DNA of 64,000 nucleotides, taken from the NCBI RefSeq assembly GCF_002506585.1, contig NZ_DAXW01000010.1, positions 1,509 through 65,508 on the forward strand, given 5' to 3'. The translations under genes and the position numbers were made by a program. The stretch is from Methanoculleus sp. UBA430. GTDB lineage: Archaea > Halobacteriota > Methanomicrobia > Methanomicrobiales > Methanoculleaceae. The number at the start of each line of letters is the position of its first letter. Positions within the stretch are counted from its first letter, which is position 1. Shown piece after piece: positions 1-8,697 of this stretch. Under the pieces are notes generated by a model. It ran no database searches. It saw only the letters and a list, made by a program, of their open reading frames with translations, and was not told where the DNA came from.

Positions 1-681
1 CGGGTCGACCCGGACCTCGGAGATCCCCGCTAGCGGCTCATCGTGGCAGGTGACCTGCTCGAAGCGGGCCTCTCCGGTCCTGTCCTTGAGCACCACCTGG
101 ATGCCGTCGCTCTCGGACCCGATGACGAGTGCATCGCTCGCGGCATCGACCGCCATGCTCACGACCCTGTAGCACTCAAGGCCTTCAGGCCCGAGCGGCT
201 TATACCACGTCCAGGCACCGTCATGATAACGGTGGAGCCCGGCCCGCCCGGTAGCAACCCACATATCGTCCCCCCACCGTATTATACGATTAATGTTACG
301 GTTCTTGAGGAACTGCTGGTCCTGGATGGCCTGGTAGCCCTTCCCATCCCCGATCTGCAGCCCGTTCGGGTAGCCTATCCAGAGGTGGCCCTTCGCGTCG
401 AGGGCGACCGCCGTCACGATGGTCTCGAGGGGCGCAAGCAGGCCGTAGGCCGTCTCTCCGGGGTGCCTTGCATTGACCGAGGACCAGGTGCCGTTTGCCG
501 TATACACCGAGATGCCGTCATCGGTCGCGAAGATGACATCGCCATACCGGCCGTTGATCGCGCCGTTCACTCCGGCGGATGCAATGCCCGCATCGTAGTC
601 GGGCACGTCGATGTAGAGGGCCGCCGATGGGGGGATGAGGAGGGAGACCGCAACGACGACGAGTATCAGATCTCGACGCAT
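1..681 (-). CDS. Secreted beta-propeller protein, partial (runs off left edge)
   Basis: Read from an ATG at 681, the minus frame is open to base 1 (227 codons) and continues outside the window. The first ~22 residues form a hydrophobic export signal or anchor ending near PPSAA. The rest has two-component-regulator-propeller blades: ATDDGISVYTANGTW, DAKGHLWIGYPNGLQIGDG and WGDDMWVATGRAGLHRYHDG, each with the G-L/I-x-x-Y/W blade signature. The start overlaps the 3' end of cheD by 16 bases, so it is probably translated from the che transcript. The C-terminal part is not visible, so it could be a stand-alone surface propeller or the sensor of a larger signalling protein. Confidence 0.75.
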   Translation of the reverse strand, partial: MRRDLILVVVAVSLLIPPSAALYIDVPDYDAGIASAGVNGAINGRYGDVIFATDDGISVYTANGTWSSVNARHPGETAYGLLAPLETIVTAVALDAKGHLWIGYPNGLQIGDGKGYQAIQDQQFLKNRNINRIIRWGDDMWVATGRAGLHRYHDGAWTWYKPLGPEGLECYRVVSMAVDAASDALVIGSESDGIQVVLKDRTGEARFEQVTCHDEPLAGISEVRVDP

Positions 682-1157
682 GTCCCGTCCGCTCTCTTGA
701 TGATGAGCCGGCCCTTCCCCTCCGGCCAGTAATACACGGATCGGCCAACCCTGCCGCCGGTCTCCTCATGCTCGATCCTGAGACCCTCCTCGCGGAGCCG
801 GTCCTTCACAGCGGCAATGTTTCGCTCGCCGATGTTTAAGGCATTGGCCGAGAATTCAAACATACTCGCACCGCCGACGACGATTGCGGCGAGCGAGAAC
901 CTCGTGCTCCCGTCCTTCTCCATCTCCTCGATGAGAACACTCACGGCGGTATCTGCAAACTTGCCGGGACGGTCGGCACTTCCGCGGCTTTCAGGGAGCA
1001 TGATATGGGCGAGTCCCGCAAGAGACCGCCGCCGGTCGTGCAGGATGAGGGCGATGCAGGACCCGAGCCCGATCGTCCCCATCGGGCATCTCCCGACCCG
1101 GAGTTCACCGAGACCAAGGATTACGGCCGATGCTTCGCCAAAAAAATTGTTCTCCAT
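666..1157 (-). CDS. cheD: CheD, chemoreceptor glutamine deamidase
   Basis: 163 residues, normal for CheD. CheD deamidates (and can demethylate) glutamines on methyl-accepting receptors in the cytoplasm and is held in check by CheC. The catalytic cysteine is visible in GTIGLGSCIAL near residue 33 and the catalytic histidine in LAHIMLP near residue 51. A later IVVGGASMFEF block matches the family core. It follows cheC by 13 bases and overlaps the propeller gene downstream, so cheC and cheD are coupled as the usual interacting pair. Confidence 0.95.
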   Translation of the reverse strand: MENNFFGEASAVILGLGELRVGRCPMGTIGLGSCIALILHDRRRSLAGLAHIMLPESRGSADRPGKFADTAVSVLIEEMEKDGSTRFSLAAIVVGGASMFEFSANALNIGERNIAAVKDRLREEGLRIEHEETGGRVGRSVYYWPEGKGRLIIKRADGTCVEI

Positions 1158-1170
1158 GGTATCGGCCGAT

Positions 1171-1785
1171 TCAGGCGAACGGTTCCATCAGGCGTTCCAG
1201 CATGAGGGAGAGCTGTTGCATGAGTTCGGCGTTCGGGAGCATGTAGATGCTCCCGTAGATGGGCGGCGCATCCCCTGTCAGCACAGTGTTGAAGATCAGG
1301 ACGTCGTTGACGTCGCCGACCATCTGTGCGACGATGGACGCAAAGGCGGCATGCGCCATATCGATGGCCAGTGCCGGGGGAGACGGCAGCATGATGATGC
1401 CCAGCAGTTCCGCGGTCGCATCGAGGAACGCCGATATCATGATGTTCCCGATCTCGATTGCGGCGCTCCGGTCCATCTCATCGATCTCCCGGTCGGTCTC
1501 GGTGGTGCCGAGCATCTGGTTGGTCAACCGGATGACGGTCTCCCGGGGCATGCTGACGACGATATACCCGCCGTCTGTGACCTCTCCCTGGATCTGGAAG
1601 ACGACCATGGCCGATATCTCGTTGCTGATATAGTTGTGCAGTTCGGAGATATCGACACCCTGCACTTCCGGCACCGTCATCTCAATGGGGCTCATCAGCA
1701 TCTGCGAGAGCGATGTCGCCGCGTGTGCCGCACCGATATTGCCGAACTCCGAGAGCGCGTCTTTCTGAATCGAGTCTAGTTCCAT
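1171..1785 (-). CDS. cheC: CheC, CheY-P phosphatase
   Basis: 204 residues. CheC dephosphorylates CheY-P and binds CheD. The two duplicated phosphatase helices are visible: DALSEFGNIGAAHAATSLSQ near residues 9-28 and AAIEIGNIMISAFLDATAELL near the middle, both with the E-x-x-N core. It lies 12 bases after cheA and just before cheD. The archaeal set here (A, B, C, D, Y, F) is complete apart from cheR, cheW and receptors, which must be elsewhere. Confidence 0.95.
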   Translation of the reverse strand: MELDSIQKDALSEFGNIGAAHAATSLSQMLMSPIEMTVPEVQGVDISELHNYISNEISAMVVFQIQGEVTDGGYIVVSMPRETVIRLTNQMLGTTETDREIDEMDRSAAIEIGNIMISAFLDATAELLGIIMLPSPPALAIDMAHAAFASIVAQMVGDVNDVLIFNTVLTGDAPPIYGSIYMLPNAELMQQLSLMLERLMEPFA

Positions 1786-1797
1786 GGAATACCCCTC

Positions 1798-3714
1798 TTA
1801 AATCATCGTGTTTACGTCGAGTACCGGCACGACGTCGCCGTCCCCCGGGATGGTGATCCCGCTGATCCCGCGGCAGTTGCCGGCAAGCCGGGAGAGGGGT
1901 TTCACCACCACCTCCTGCTGCCCGTCCACGGTATCGACGACGATACAGCATCTTCTGCCATTATTCTGCAACACGACAAGCGTATCGCTCTTCTGCGCCC
2001 GGCCGAACATATCCTCCAGGCGGTGCATGGGGAGGATCTGGTCCCGGAGCAGGATCGTCTCGCTGGTGCCGATCCGGTGAACCGCCTCGGGTCTCGTCTG
2101 CGCCACCTCGACGACGTTGCTGATGGGAATGGCGCACCGCATGCTGTTGATATGCACCATCATGACGTCGATGATCGCCATCGTCGGGGGCAGCACCAGC
2201 TCGAACTTCGTCCCGACGCCCATGCTGGAATCGACCTTGATCGTTCCTTTCAGCGACTCGATCGTCTTTTTGACCACGTCGAGCCCCACACCCCTGCCGC
2301 TGATATCGGTGATCGTCTCGGCCGTGCTGAACCCGGGCTCAAAGAGCAGGTTGATGAGTTCGTCTTTCGTTGCGGTCGCCGCCGCATCGGGTGTCATCAG
2401 CCCCTTCTCAATGCCCTTCGTCCGGAGTCTCTCGGGATCGATGCCGGCACCGTCGTCCTCGATCTCGATGACGACGTTATCCTTATCCCTCCGTGCCGTC
2501 AACCGGAGCGACCCTTTCCGCGGTTTGCCGCAGGCTTCCCGGATCTCCGGGGTCTCGATGCCGTGGTTCACGCCGTTCCGGATGAGGTGCAGGAGCGGGT
2601 CGGAGAGGCCGTCCATCATACCCCGGTCAAGCTCGGTCTCACCGCCCTCGATGACGAGTTCGACCTCCTTGCCGTCGTGGTTTGCGACGTCCCGCACGAC
2701 CCGGGGGAGGCGGTTGAAGATGCGCTCGAGCGGCATCATCCGGACTCCCATCATGAGGTTCTGGAGGTCGGAGACCGAACGGCCCACCATGGAGAGTGCC
2801 TCATCGAACTCCTTGATACCGTGCTTCTTTGCGATCTGTTCAAGCCGGCCGCGGTTGATCACCAGGTCCTCGACCAGATTCATCATCCGGTCGAGCCGCT
2901 CGATATCGACGCGGATATTCTTGATCTCCCGGTTCTTCTCCGCTTTCGTTACTCGCGGCTCCTGGACCGCCTCATGGGGTCTTACTTCTCTGGTCTCGAC
3001 CGGGAGAACCGCCGGCGACGACGCGGCAGTGAGAGCAAGAAGGGAGATCTCGGTGCCGGAGGCGACGGTCCTGAGAGCATCCTCTCCTGCCTCGCTCTCG
3101 ATGAGGACCTCGAACAGACCGTCGAACTTTCCGTCTTCGATCGCTTCCCGCGAGGGGGTCGTCGAGAGGATCGTCCCGATGCTCTCCAGGTTCTGCAGGA
3201 GCAGCATGGCCCGGACGTCCTTCATGGTGCTGGACGGGTCGACGGCGACCGAGAGCGAATAGAGCGGCCGCCCGTCGGCCGTTCCTGCCGCCTCGAAGGG
3301 GATTGCCTCAACCGGTGCTTCTCCGGGGGCATCTTCCGTGAACACCCGGAGTTCCTGGACCAGGCCTCCCGACTGTTCGTCTGAGGGGGTCCCTCCCGCT
3401 TCGATGGTATCCAGCATCTCCTCGATCGTGTCGGTGCAGGTGAGCAGGAGGTCGGTGAGGGATGCGGTCACTTCCCGCTGGCCGCTCCTGATGAGCGAGA
3501 AGATGTCCTCCATCGAGTGGCAGAGGTGCTCCATGGCATCAAAGCCCATCGATGCGGACATCCCTTTGAGCGTATGCGCAGACCGGAAGATCTCATCGAT
3601 GGCGGTCTGCTGGTCGTCCCCGCTCTCAAGAGCAAGGAGGTTGCTCACGATATTCTCGTGGTTCTCCCGTGACTCCTCAACGAACAGTTTCCGGTATCCC
3701 TCTTCATCAAACAT
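1798..3714 (-). CDS. cheA: CheA, chemotaxis histidine kinase
   Basis: 638 residues. Domains in order: Hpt with phosphoacceptor His47 (RSAHTLKGMS), a P2-like CheY-binding region around 150-240, the dimerisation helix (DRMMNLVEDLVINRGRLEQ), the HATPase core with N box (HLIRNGVNHGIETPEIR), G1 (EDDGAGIDPERL) and G2 (ISGRGVGLDVVKK), and a C-terminal CheW-like coupling domain. It autophosphorylates in receptor arrays and passes phosphate to CheY and CheB. The start overlaps the 3' end of cheB by 8 bases, indicating translational coupling. Confidence 0.97.
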   Translation of the reverse strand: MFDEEGYRKLFVEESRENHENIVSNLLALESGDDQQTAIDEIFRSAHTLKGMSASMGFDAMEHLCHSMEDIFSLIRSGQREVTASLTDLLLTCTDTIEEMLDTIEAGGTPSDEQSGGLVQELRVFTEDAPGEAPVEAIPFEAAGTADGRPLYSLSVAVDPSSTMKDVRAMLLLQNLESIGTILSTTPSREAIEDGKFDGLFEVLIESEAGEDALRTVASGTEISLLALTAASSPAVLPVETREVRPHEAVQEPRVTKAEKNREIKNIRVDIERLDRMMNLVEDLVINRGRLEQIAKKHGIKEFDEALSMVGRSVSDLQNLMMGVRMMPLERIFNRLPRVVRDVANHDGKEVELVIEGGETELDRGMMDGLSDPLLHLIRNGVNHGIETPEIREACGKPRKGSLRLTARRDKDNVVIEIEDDGAGIDPERLRTKGIEKGLMTPDAAATATKDELINLLFEPGFSTAETITDISGRGVGLDVVKKTIESLKGTIKVDSSMGVGTKFELVLPPTMAIIDVMMVHINSMRCAIPISNVVEVAQTRPEAVHRIGTSETILLRDQILPMHRLEDMFGRAQKSDTLVVLQNNGRRCCIVVDTVDGQQEVVVKPLSRLAGNCRGISGITIPGDGDVVPVLDVNTMI

Positions 3715-4741
3715 GATCGACCTCCAGCCGATTGACCGTTCTCGTTATTTCACGTGCAAGATTCCTGAGCGGCACCACCCTGTCGACACACTCCCTGGAG
3801 AGAGCGGACCGCGCCATACCGTATACGAGACAGTCCTCTTCGGCGCAGACCGCCGTGGTGCCCCCTGCGGTCTTTACCGCGAGCGTCCCCTCGCCCCCGT
3901 CGCTCCCCATCCCCGAGAGGATCACGGAGACGGTGCGCGGGCCGAATACGCGTGCTGCGGAGGTGAAGGTCACGTCAACGGCCGGTCGGACCGCATGGAG
4001 CGGGGGAGCGGTCGAGTGGACGACCCGGCCGTGGGATCTCCCGCTGCCCGAGAGGATCCCCGATATGACGGTGTGATATCCGGCCTTCGAGACCAGAATC
4101 TGGCCGGTCTGCAGAACGTCCCCATTTCCGGTCTCTTTCACCGGCAGGGGCGAGACCCGGTTCAGGCGTTCGGCGAGCGAGGCGGTGAACCCGACAGGCA
4201 TATGCTGGGTGACGACGACTGATGCAGGCAGGTCCGGCGGGAGCGCGGAGAGGAGGGTGTCGAGCATCGGCGGCCCCCCGGCCGACGAGCCTATCAGCAC
4301 CACCGCGTCCGCCTCTCTCTTCCGGGTCGCGGCGGGTTTCACGACCGTCGGGAGCAGGACGAGGTTCTTGATCTTCTGGATGAGTTCTTGCTCGATACCC
4401 CTGACGTTCGGGACGTCCTTTGGTTTGAGCATGAAGTCGTCCGCCCCGAGCCGGAGTGCCCGGTGGGTCATATCGGCCTGTCGGGACGTCAGCGTACTCA
4501 GGACGATTACGCCCGGTTTCGTGCTCTGCCCTTGAAGCGCTTCGAGCACGCCAAGGCCGCCCATCCGGGGCATCTCGATGTCGAGGGTGATGACGTCGGG
4601 TGCGAGCTCCGCTATCTTCTCGAGGGCGTCGATGCCGTTGACCGCCGTCCCGACGACCTCGATCTCCGGGCTGCCTTTGAGCATATCACGCAGGATCGTC
4701 CGGATGAAGAGCGAGTCGTCGACGATCAGAACCCGTATCAT
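3707..4741 (-). CDS. cheB: CheB, receptor methylesterase/glutaminase with receiver domain
   Basis: 344 residues from the ATG at 4741; the frame is open further upstream, but that extension overlaps cheY and does not look like CheB, whereas MIRVLIVDDSLFIRTIL is a canonical receiver start. The receiver phospho-Asp is in VITLDIEMPRMGG. The esterase domain has the Ser-His-Asp set: IGSSAGGPPM, VVTQHMPVGFTASLAERL and GMGSDGGEG. It removes methyl groups from receptors when phosphorylated by CheA. It lies two bases after cheY. Confidence 0.95.
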   Translation of the reverse strand: MIRVLIVDDSLFIRTILRDMLKGSPEIEVVGTAVNGIDALEKIAELAPDVITLDIEMPRMGGLGVLEALQGQSTKPGVIVLSTLTSRQADMTHRALRLGADDFMLKPKDVPNVRGIEQELIQKIKNLVLLPTVVKPAATRKREADAVVLIGSSAGGPPMLDTLLSALPPDLPASVVVTQHMPVGFTASLAERLNRVSPLPVKETGNGDVLQTGQILVSKAGYHTVISGILSGSGRSHGRVVHSTAPPLHAVRPAVDVTFTSAARVFGPRTVSVILSGMGSDGGEGTLAVKTAGGTTAVCAEEDCLVYGMARSALSRECVDRVVPLRNLAREITRTVNRLEVDHV

Positions 4742-4743
4742 GG

Positions 4744-5106
4744 TTACGCACTGAGAACGCTCTTGACTTCTTCGAGGACCTTTGGAGCCTGGAACGGTTT
4801 GACGATGTAGCCTCTCGCTCCGCTCTTGACGGCGAGTTTGACCATCTGCTCCTGGCCGACTGCCGTGCACATGATGACCTTTGCCGCCGGGTCGGCGGCC
4901 TTGATAGCCTTGAGCGCCTCGATCCCATTCACTTTCGGCATGACGACGTCCATCGTGACCAGATCGGGCTTCAGCTCCTGGTACCTGGCAAGGGCTTCCG
5001 CCCCGTCCGCGGCCTCACCGACGATGTCGTGCCCGCCGGAGAAGAGAATGTTCTTCAGCAGCGTTCTCATAAACATTGTATCATCGACGATCAGGATTCT
5101 TCCCAT
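4744..5106 (-). CDS. cheY: CheY, single-domain response regulator
   Basis: 120 residues, a bare receiver domain: acidic pair in ILIVDDTMFMR, phospho-Asp in LVTMDVVMPKVNG, conserved Thr in IMCTAVGQ and Lys in GYIVKPFQAPK. In archaea CheY-P acts on the archaellum motor through CheF, encoded just upstream here. It is the first gene of a cheYBACD run, with a TATA-like box about 35-40 bases ahead. Confidence 0.95.
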   Translation of the reverse strand: MGRILIVDDTMFMRTLLKNILFSGGHDIVGEAADGAEALARYQELKPDLVTMDVVMPKVNGIEALKAIKAADPAAKVIMCTAVGQEQMVKLAVKSGARGYIVKPFQAPKVLEEVKSVLSA

Positions 5107-5140
5107 CGAACACCACTCACTGTGTATTTGGAAAAATCAT

Positions 5141-5149
5141 TATATATTT
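5141..5149 (-). promoter_or_regulatory. TATA-like box for the cheYBACD operon
   Basis: The 69-base gap between cheF and cheY is AT-rich against a GC-rich background and reads AAATATATA on the minus strand, centred about 38 bases before the cheY ATG. An archaeal start ~25 bases downstream would give a short leader containing a GGTG-type ribosome site. This suggests the che genes can be transcribed separately from the fla genes. Confidence 0.55.
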
Positions 5150-5175
5150 GTTCGTATTTTGGACAAATGATTCTG

Positions 5176-5982
5176 TTAGTTTATCGGTGATTTTACTGCA
5201 TCTGATATGTATCTGACCCCTTTTGGCGTCAGTTGCACTTCTTTTCTGACGTAGAGAACTTCGGCAAGCCCTATATCGAGCAGCCGATCGTAGATGGCGT
5301 CGAGGTCCTTATGGGAGAGTTTGAGCATATTCTCGATGGCGCTCGAGTCCATCCCGCTGTAGACCAGCATGGCCACCTGCCCGGTCAGGGGGTCGATCTC
5401 TTCATTGACCTCCGAGTCACGCGTCGCCTCTTTGAGGAAGTTGTAGAGGACCTGGAGCGTCGTCATCGGGCAGAGGACGAAGCTCGTCACGACCTCGTTC
5501 TCGCTGAGGTGATCGATCTTCACGACGTTGAGATCCTTCTCCTGGATCTCCCGGGACGTGAGTTCGATGCCGGCGACGTCCCCGATGGGGATGCAGACCT
5601 GTTTCTCCTGGCTGACGAACCAGATGCCGGTCTTCATGACGGCGATCGCTCCTTTATCCCACCGGGCGTCCTGGATGAGCACCCCTCCGCGGACTGCAGG
5701 CGACATGAAGTAGGCGTTCAACCGGTAGGCGCTCGCCTGCATGATGATGAACTTCTTCAAGACCGAGAGAACCTTCTCCACCGACGCGACGCGGTAGACC
5801 GTCTTCCCCTCAGCACCGGCGGTGATCACCACCTGGTTCTTCTTCTCATCGAGATCGACCACGGACTTGTAGAAGATCTCGGTGTTAAGAGGCGCATCGA
5901 TGCGGAACCGGTCCTCACCGATCCCCATCGTCGTCGGGACCCATTTTCCTTCGTGCTCGACCTTTATCGGGACTGATTTCAT
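5176..5982 (-). CDS. cheF: CheF-like archaeal taxis adaptor (DUF439 family)
   Basis: 268 residues. In haloarchaea, CheF proteins of this family bind CheY, CheD and archaellum accessory proteins and link the Che system to the motor. The sequence has the long beta-rich N-terminal part (GKWVPTTMGIGEDRFRI onward) and a C-terminal helical winged-helix-like part ending SPKGVRYISDAVK-like (LTPKGVRYISDAVKSPIN). Its position exactly between the fla accessory genes and cheY supports the assignment. No catalytic motif is expected. Confidence 0.85.
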   Translation of the reverse strand: MKSVPIKVEHEGKWVPTTMGIGEDRFRIDAPLNTEIFYKSVVDLDEKKNQVVITAGAEGKTVYRVASVEKVLSVLKKFIIMQASAYRLNAYFMSPAVRGGVLIQDARWDKGAIAVMKTGIWFVSQEKQVCIPIGDVAGIELTSREIQEKDLNVVKIDHLSENEVVTSFVLCPMTTLQVLYNFLKEATRDSEVNEEIDPLTGQVAMLVYSGMDSSAIENMLKLSHKDLDAIYDRLLDIGLAEVLYVRKEVQLTPKGVRYISDAVKSPIN

Positions 5983-5995
5983 CGTATCATCCGGG

Positions 5996-7093
5996 TTATC
6001 GTTCTGCGTTCATCGCCGCGAGGAGATCCTCAAGCTCCGCTGCAAGGTCTGCTGCCGCATACTTCTCTCCTTTCAGTTCACGGACCAGGCTGACGTCCTC
6101 CACGAACTTCCTCTTCTTTGCGTCGGATTTGAGCGAAGCGATCAGGTCGTCGTCGACCGTACCGCCGGACGCGAAGGAGACCATGTCGAACTCCTCTTCC
6201 GGCTCCTCCTCGAGAACGTCTTCTTCCTCCGGGAGGGGCTCATCCGCGGCAACCTCTTCGCCCTCGATCTCGATCTCACCCGGGTCCAGGTCGTCGAGCG
6301 CGGAGAGTTCCGCACTCAGCACGCTCATATCCGGTATACCGTCGCCTCCGGGGAGTTCCGGGATACCGGCGGCGGTCATCGGCAGAGGGGTCACGGCGGG
6401 TTCGCCGGTGAGTTCGAGACCGGATGTGAGGTCGAGGTCGTCGAGACCGCTCTGGTGCGTCCTGAGGATCGCCGATACGGCGTCTTCATCCTCCCCGGAG
6501 AGGAGCGCGAGGTGGTCGGGATCAAACGCCGCCCCGGGACCGGACCCCTCGCCGTTAATGTCCAGGTCCGCGAGCGAGTCGAGGTCCAGGTCTGCGAGCG
6601 AGGCCAGGGGGTCGACGGCACCGCCCCCGCCGGCCTTCGGCGTGACCGGGGTCAGGGGCTGATCGGGGGCGGTGCCGTCGACGGCCTCATCAAGCATGAG
6701 ATCGAGCTGCTCGATCCGGTTCTTCTTCTCACCTTTTGGGGTACGGGCGTGTGCGATCGTCTCCCGGATCGATGCCCCGAGGGTCCCGAGCATGCCGGAG
6801 AGGTTGATCTCGGTGGATGCGAGCCGCCGGATGAGAGACGGTCTATCTGCCGGCACGTTCGCGTCCGTTTCCCCGGACTCTCTCTTCTTCTCCTTTCTCT
6901 CCCGCAGAGCGGCGGCGAACCTTGAGGGTTTCAACTCGACGAGGTCGAGCGCTCCCGTGACGATGAGGGCAAGAAACCCCGCGAGCACGGTGCCTGCAAC
7001 GATGACCTCGACGGTGGCGTCGAAGACGATGATCAGGGAGCCTGCTCCGATGGTGATCAGGAAGAGCAGCGGACGACGTAGTTGTTCTCTCAC
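5996..7093 (-). CDS. Unknown acidic two-helix membrane protein of the fla-che operon
   Basis: 365 residues from a GTG one base after the flaJ stop; a longer reading would run back into flaJ. Two membrane segments lie within residues 10-55 (PLLFLITIGAGSLIIVF, then a second), followed by a basic stretch (RERKEKKR). The middle is very acidic and low in complexity, with DLDLDSLADLDING-type repeats and an E-run (EEEDVLEEEPEEEFD). A more ordered tail ends KYAAADLAAELEDLLAA. I do not recognise a family. Its place between flaJ and cheF suggests an accessory role at the motor or its membrane platform. Confidence 0.8.
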   Translation of the reverse strand: MREQLRRPLLFLITIGAGSLIIVFDATVEVIVAGTVLAGFLALIVTGALDLVELKPSRFAAALRERKEKKRESGETDANVPADRPSLIRRLASTEINLSGMLGTLGASIRETIAHARTPKGEKKNRIEQLDLMLDEAVDGTAPDQPLTPVTPKAGGGGAVDPLASLADLDLDSLADLDINGEGSGPGAAFDPDHLALLSGEDEDAVSAILRTHQSGLDDLDLTSGLELTGEPAVTPLPMTAAGIPELPGGDGIPDMSVLSAELSALDDLDPGEIEIEGEEVAADEPLPEEEDVLEEEPEEEFDMVSFASGGTVDDDLIASLKSDAKKRKFVEDVSLVRELKGEKYAAADLAAELEDLLAAMNAER

Positions 7094-7094
7094 A

Positions 7095-8693
7095 TTACAC
7101 CCCCACAAATGCCGGAATAGTGAAGAACGCATCGACCAGGATTGGAGCCACGATATAGATGACCCCGGTGACCGCACAGAGCAGGCTTGCGAAGAAGTAG
7201 TAGATGTACCGGTCGCCGCCCATGACTATCTTTCCCGCAAACATGTTTGCCACGGTCAGCATTAAGAGGATCGTCACGACGTAGGTCCGCATCGTCTCTT
7301 CCGGGAAGTTTACGAAGATGTTCAAGGATGTCGCCATGCCACCGCCGATCGTGGCCGTACTTCCCGAGAGTGCGGCCGACGTCTCCTCAAAATGGGCCAT
7401 CACCTCCTGGATCGCGTTGGCCATGGTGAGGAGGATCTCGAAGAGGAAGACGAAGATCCCGATCATCGCCCCGTGCATCGGGATGAGCAGGACGATAAAC
7501 CCCTTCACCATCATGTCGCGCTTCCGCCGGAGGAGCACCTGCTCGAGCATCGACGACCCGACGATCTTTCCGATCTGGTCGGGGGACCCGCCGAGGGCCA
7601 CTGCGTCCCGGAAGATGTTCATGTACTTGTAGATCAGGTAACTGCCGGTCTCCCCGATGAACTTCTTCCAGGTCCCGGCCTCGTCGAGGCCGAGGTTCAG
7701 CTTCGACGAGACCGCGTTGATGAACGGCTCTAAGTGGACGAGCGACTTCCGGTCCACCTCCTGGAGCGCGTCGCCGGTGGTGATGCCCTTGCCGCCCATC
7801 ACCGAGCCGAGGCCCCGGATGAACGTGGAAAAGTCTTCGTCCCGGTTGATGACGTTGGCGTCGTCGATGTAGCCGATGATCCCGAGCGGCATCAGCAGGA
7901 GGCCGGCGAGCAGGAAGATTACACCGGCGTTGACGCCGGCGAGGACGAGGAGGAGCACGATCACGGCGGTGATCAGGATCATCGGGCGCTCCAGTCGCCT
8001 GATGATGCCCTGCTCCTTTGAACAGATCTCTGCAAGCCCGTGCGTCCGGGGGTCGTCGGGGACGGCCCGGTACATGATGAAGAGGCCGAAGACCGATATC
8101 AAGAGGATGATCAGGTAAGAGGTGTTCAGCGTCGCTTCAATCCCATCGGGGGCATAGATAGCGACCGAGATCATGATGATGATCGCGACGAGCGACGCGG
8201 AGAGGAGCATCGCGATGTAGGCGTCGCCCCACTTCTTCAAGAGTTCGATCCCCTGCTCGAACGTGTTCCGGTAGATGCTCCTGATGCTCGAGAGTTCCGT
8301 GCCGATGAAGTCGTCGTCCGGGACACCGGAGTCGATCGAGTTCGCGTAGCGGTTGAGCATGCTCTGGAGAGTGCTGTTCCGGCACCGTTCGGCGACCGCC
8401 CGGAGGGCTCCCGCGTAGCTGTTGCCCCACCCGGTGACCAGGCGCTGCACCCGTGCGATGTAACGCGACGGGATGTACTCGAACCGCTCGGAGGTGTACT
8501 GGAAGATCTCGGGCCGGGTCACGGCCGACGTGGTGATCGCGGCCATGTAGGTGTACATGAGGAGCAGGTCCTGCTCCATCTTCTTGTTCTCGAGGATGTA
8601 GTCGCGGAGGTCGTAGAGGGACTCTACCTGCTCCTCAAATGGTATCTTCCCCTGGTTTGCCGCCCGCAGCCGTTCGGCAACATCCTCAAACAC
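7095..8693 (-). CDS. flaJ: FlaJ/ArlJ, polytopic platform protein of the archaellum
   Basis: 532 residues with about nine hydrophobic helices and a cytoplasmic T2SSF-like region between groups. FlaJ is the only multi-pass protein of the archaellum machine and is the membrane partner of the FlaI ATPase. Visible family features are the basic cytoplasmic segment around IRRLERPMILITAVI, the GKGITTGDALQEVDRKS loop and the terminal helices. It starts 4 bases after flaI. Confidence 0.93.
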   Translation of the reverse strand: MFEDVAERLRAANQGKIPFEEQVESLYDLRDYILENKKMEQDLLLMYTYMAAITTSAVTRPEIFQYTSERFEYIPSRYIARVQRLVTGWGNSYAGALRAVAERCRNSTLQSMLNRYANSIDSGVPDDDFIGTELSSIRSIYRNTFEQGIELLKKWGDAYIAMLLSASLVAIIIMISVAIYAPDGIEATLNTSYLIILLISVFGLFIMYRAVPDDPRTHGLAEICSKEQGIIRRLERPMILITAVIVLLLVLAGVNAGVIFLLAGLLLMPLGIIGYIDDANVINRDEDFSTFIRGLGSVMGGKGITTGDALQEVDRKSLVHLEPFINAVSSKLNLGLDEAGTWKKFIGETGSYLIYKYMNIFRDAVALGGSPDQIGKIVGSSMLEQVLLRRKRDMMVKGFIVLLIPMHGAMIGIFVFLFEILLTMANAIQEVMAHFEETSAALSGSTATIGGGMATSLNIFVNFPEETMRTYVVTILLMLTVANMFAGKIVMGGDRYIYYFFASLLCAVTGVIYIVAPILVDAFFTIPAFVGV

Positions 8694-8697
8694 CGTC

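Noticed and set aside
2023..3384. Long plus-strand frames opposite cheA and cheB
   Set aside because: They are mirror frames caused by the strong G/C third-position bias; cheA and cheB on the minus strand have full domain sets.
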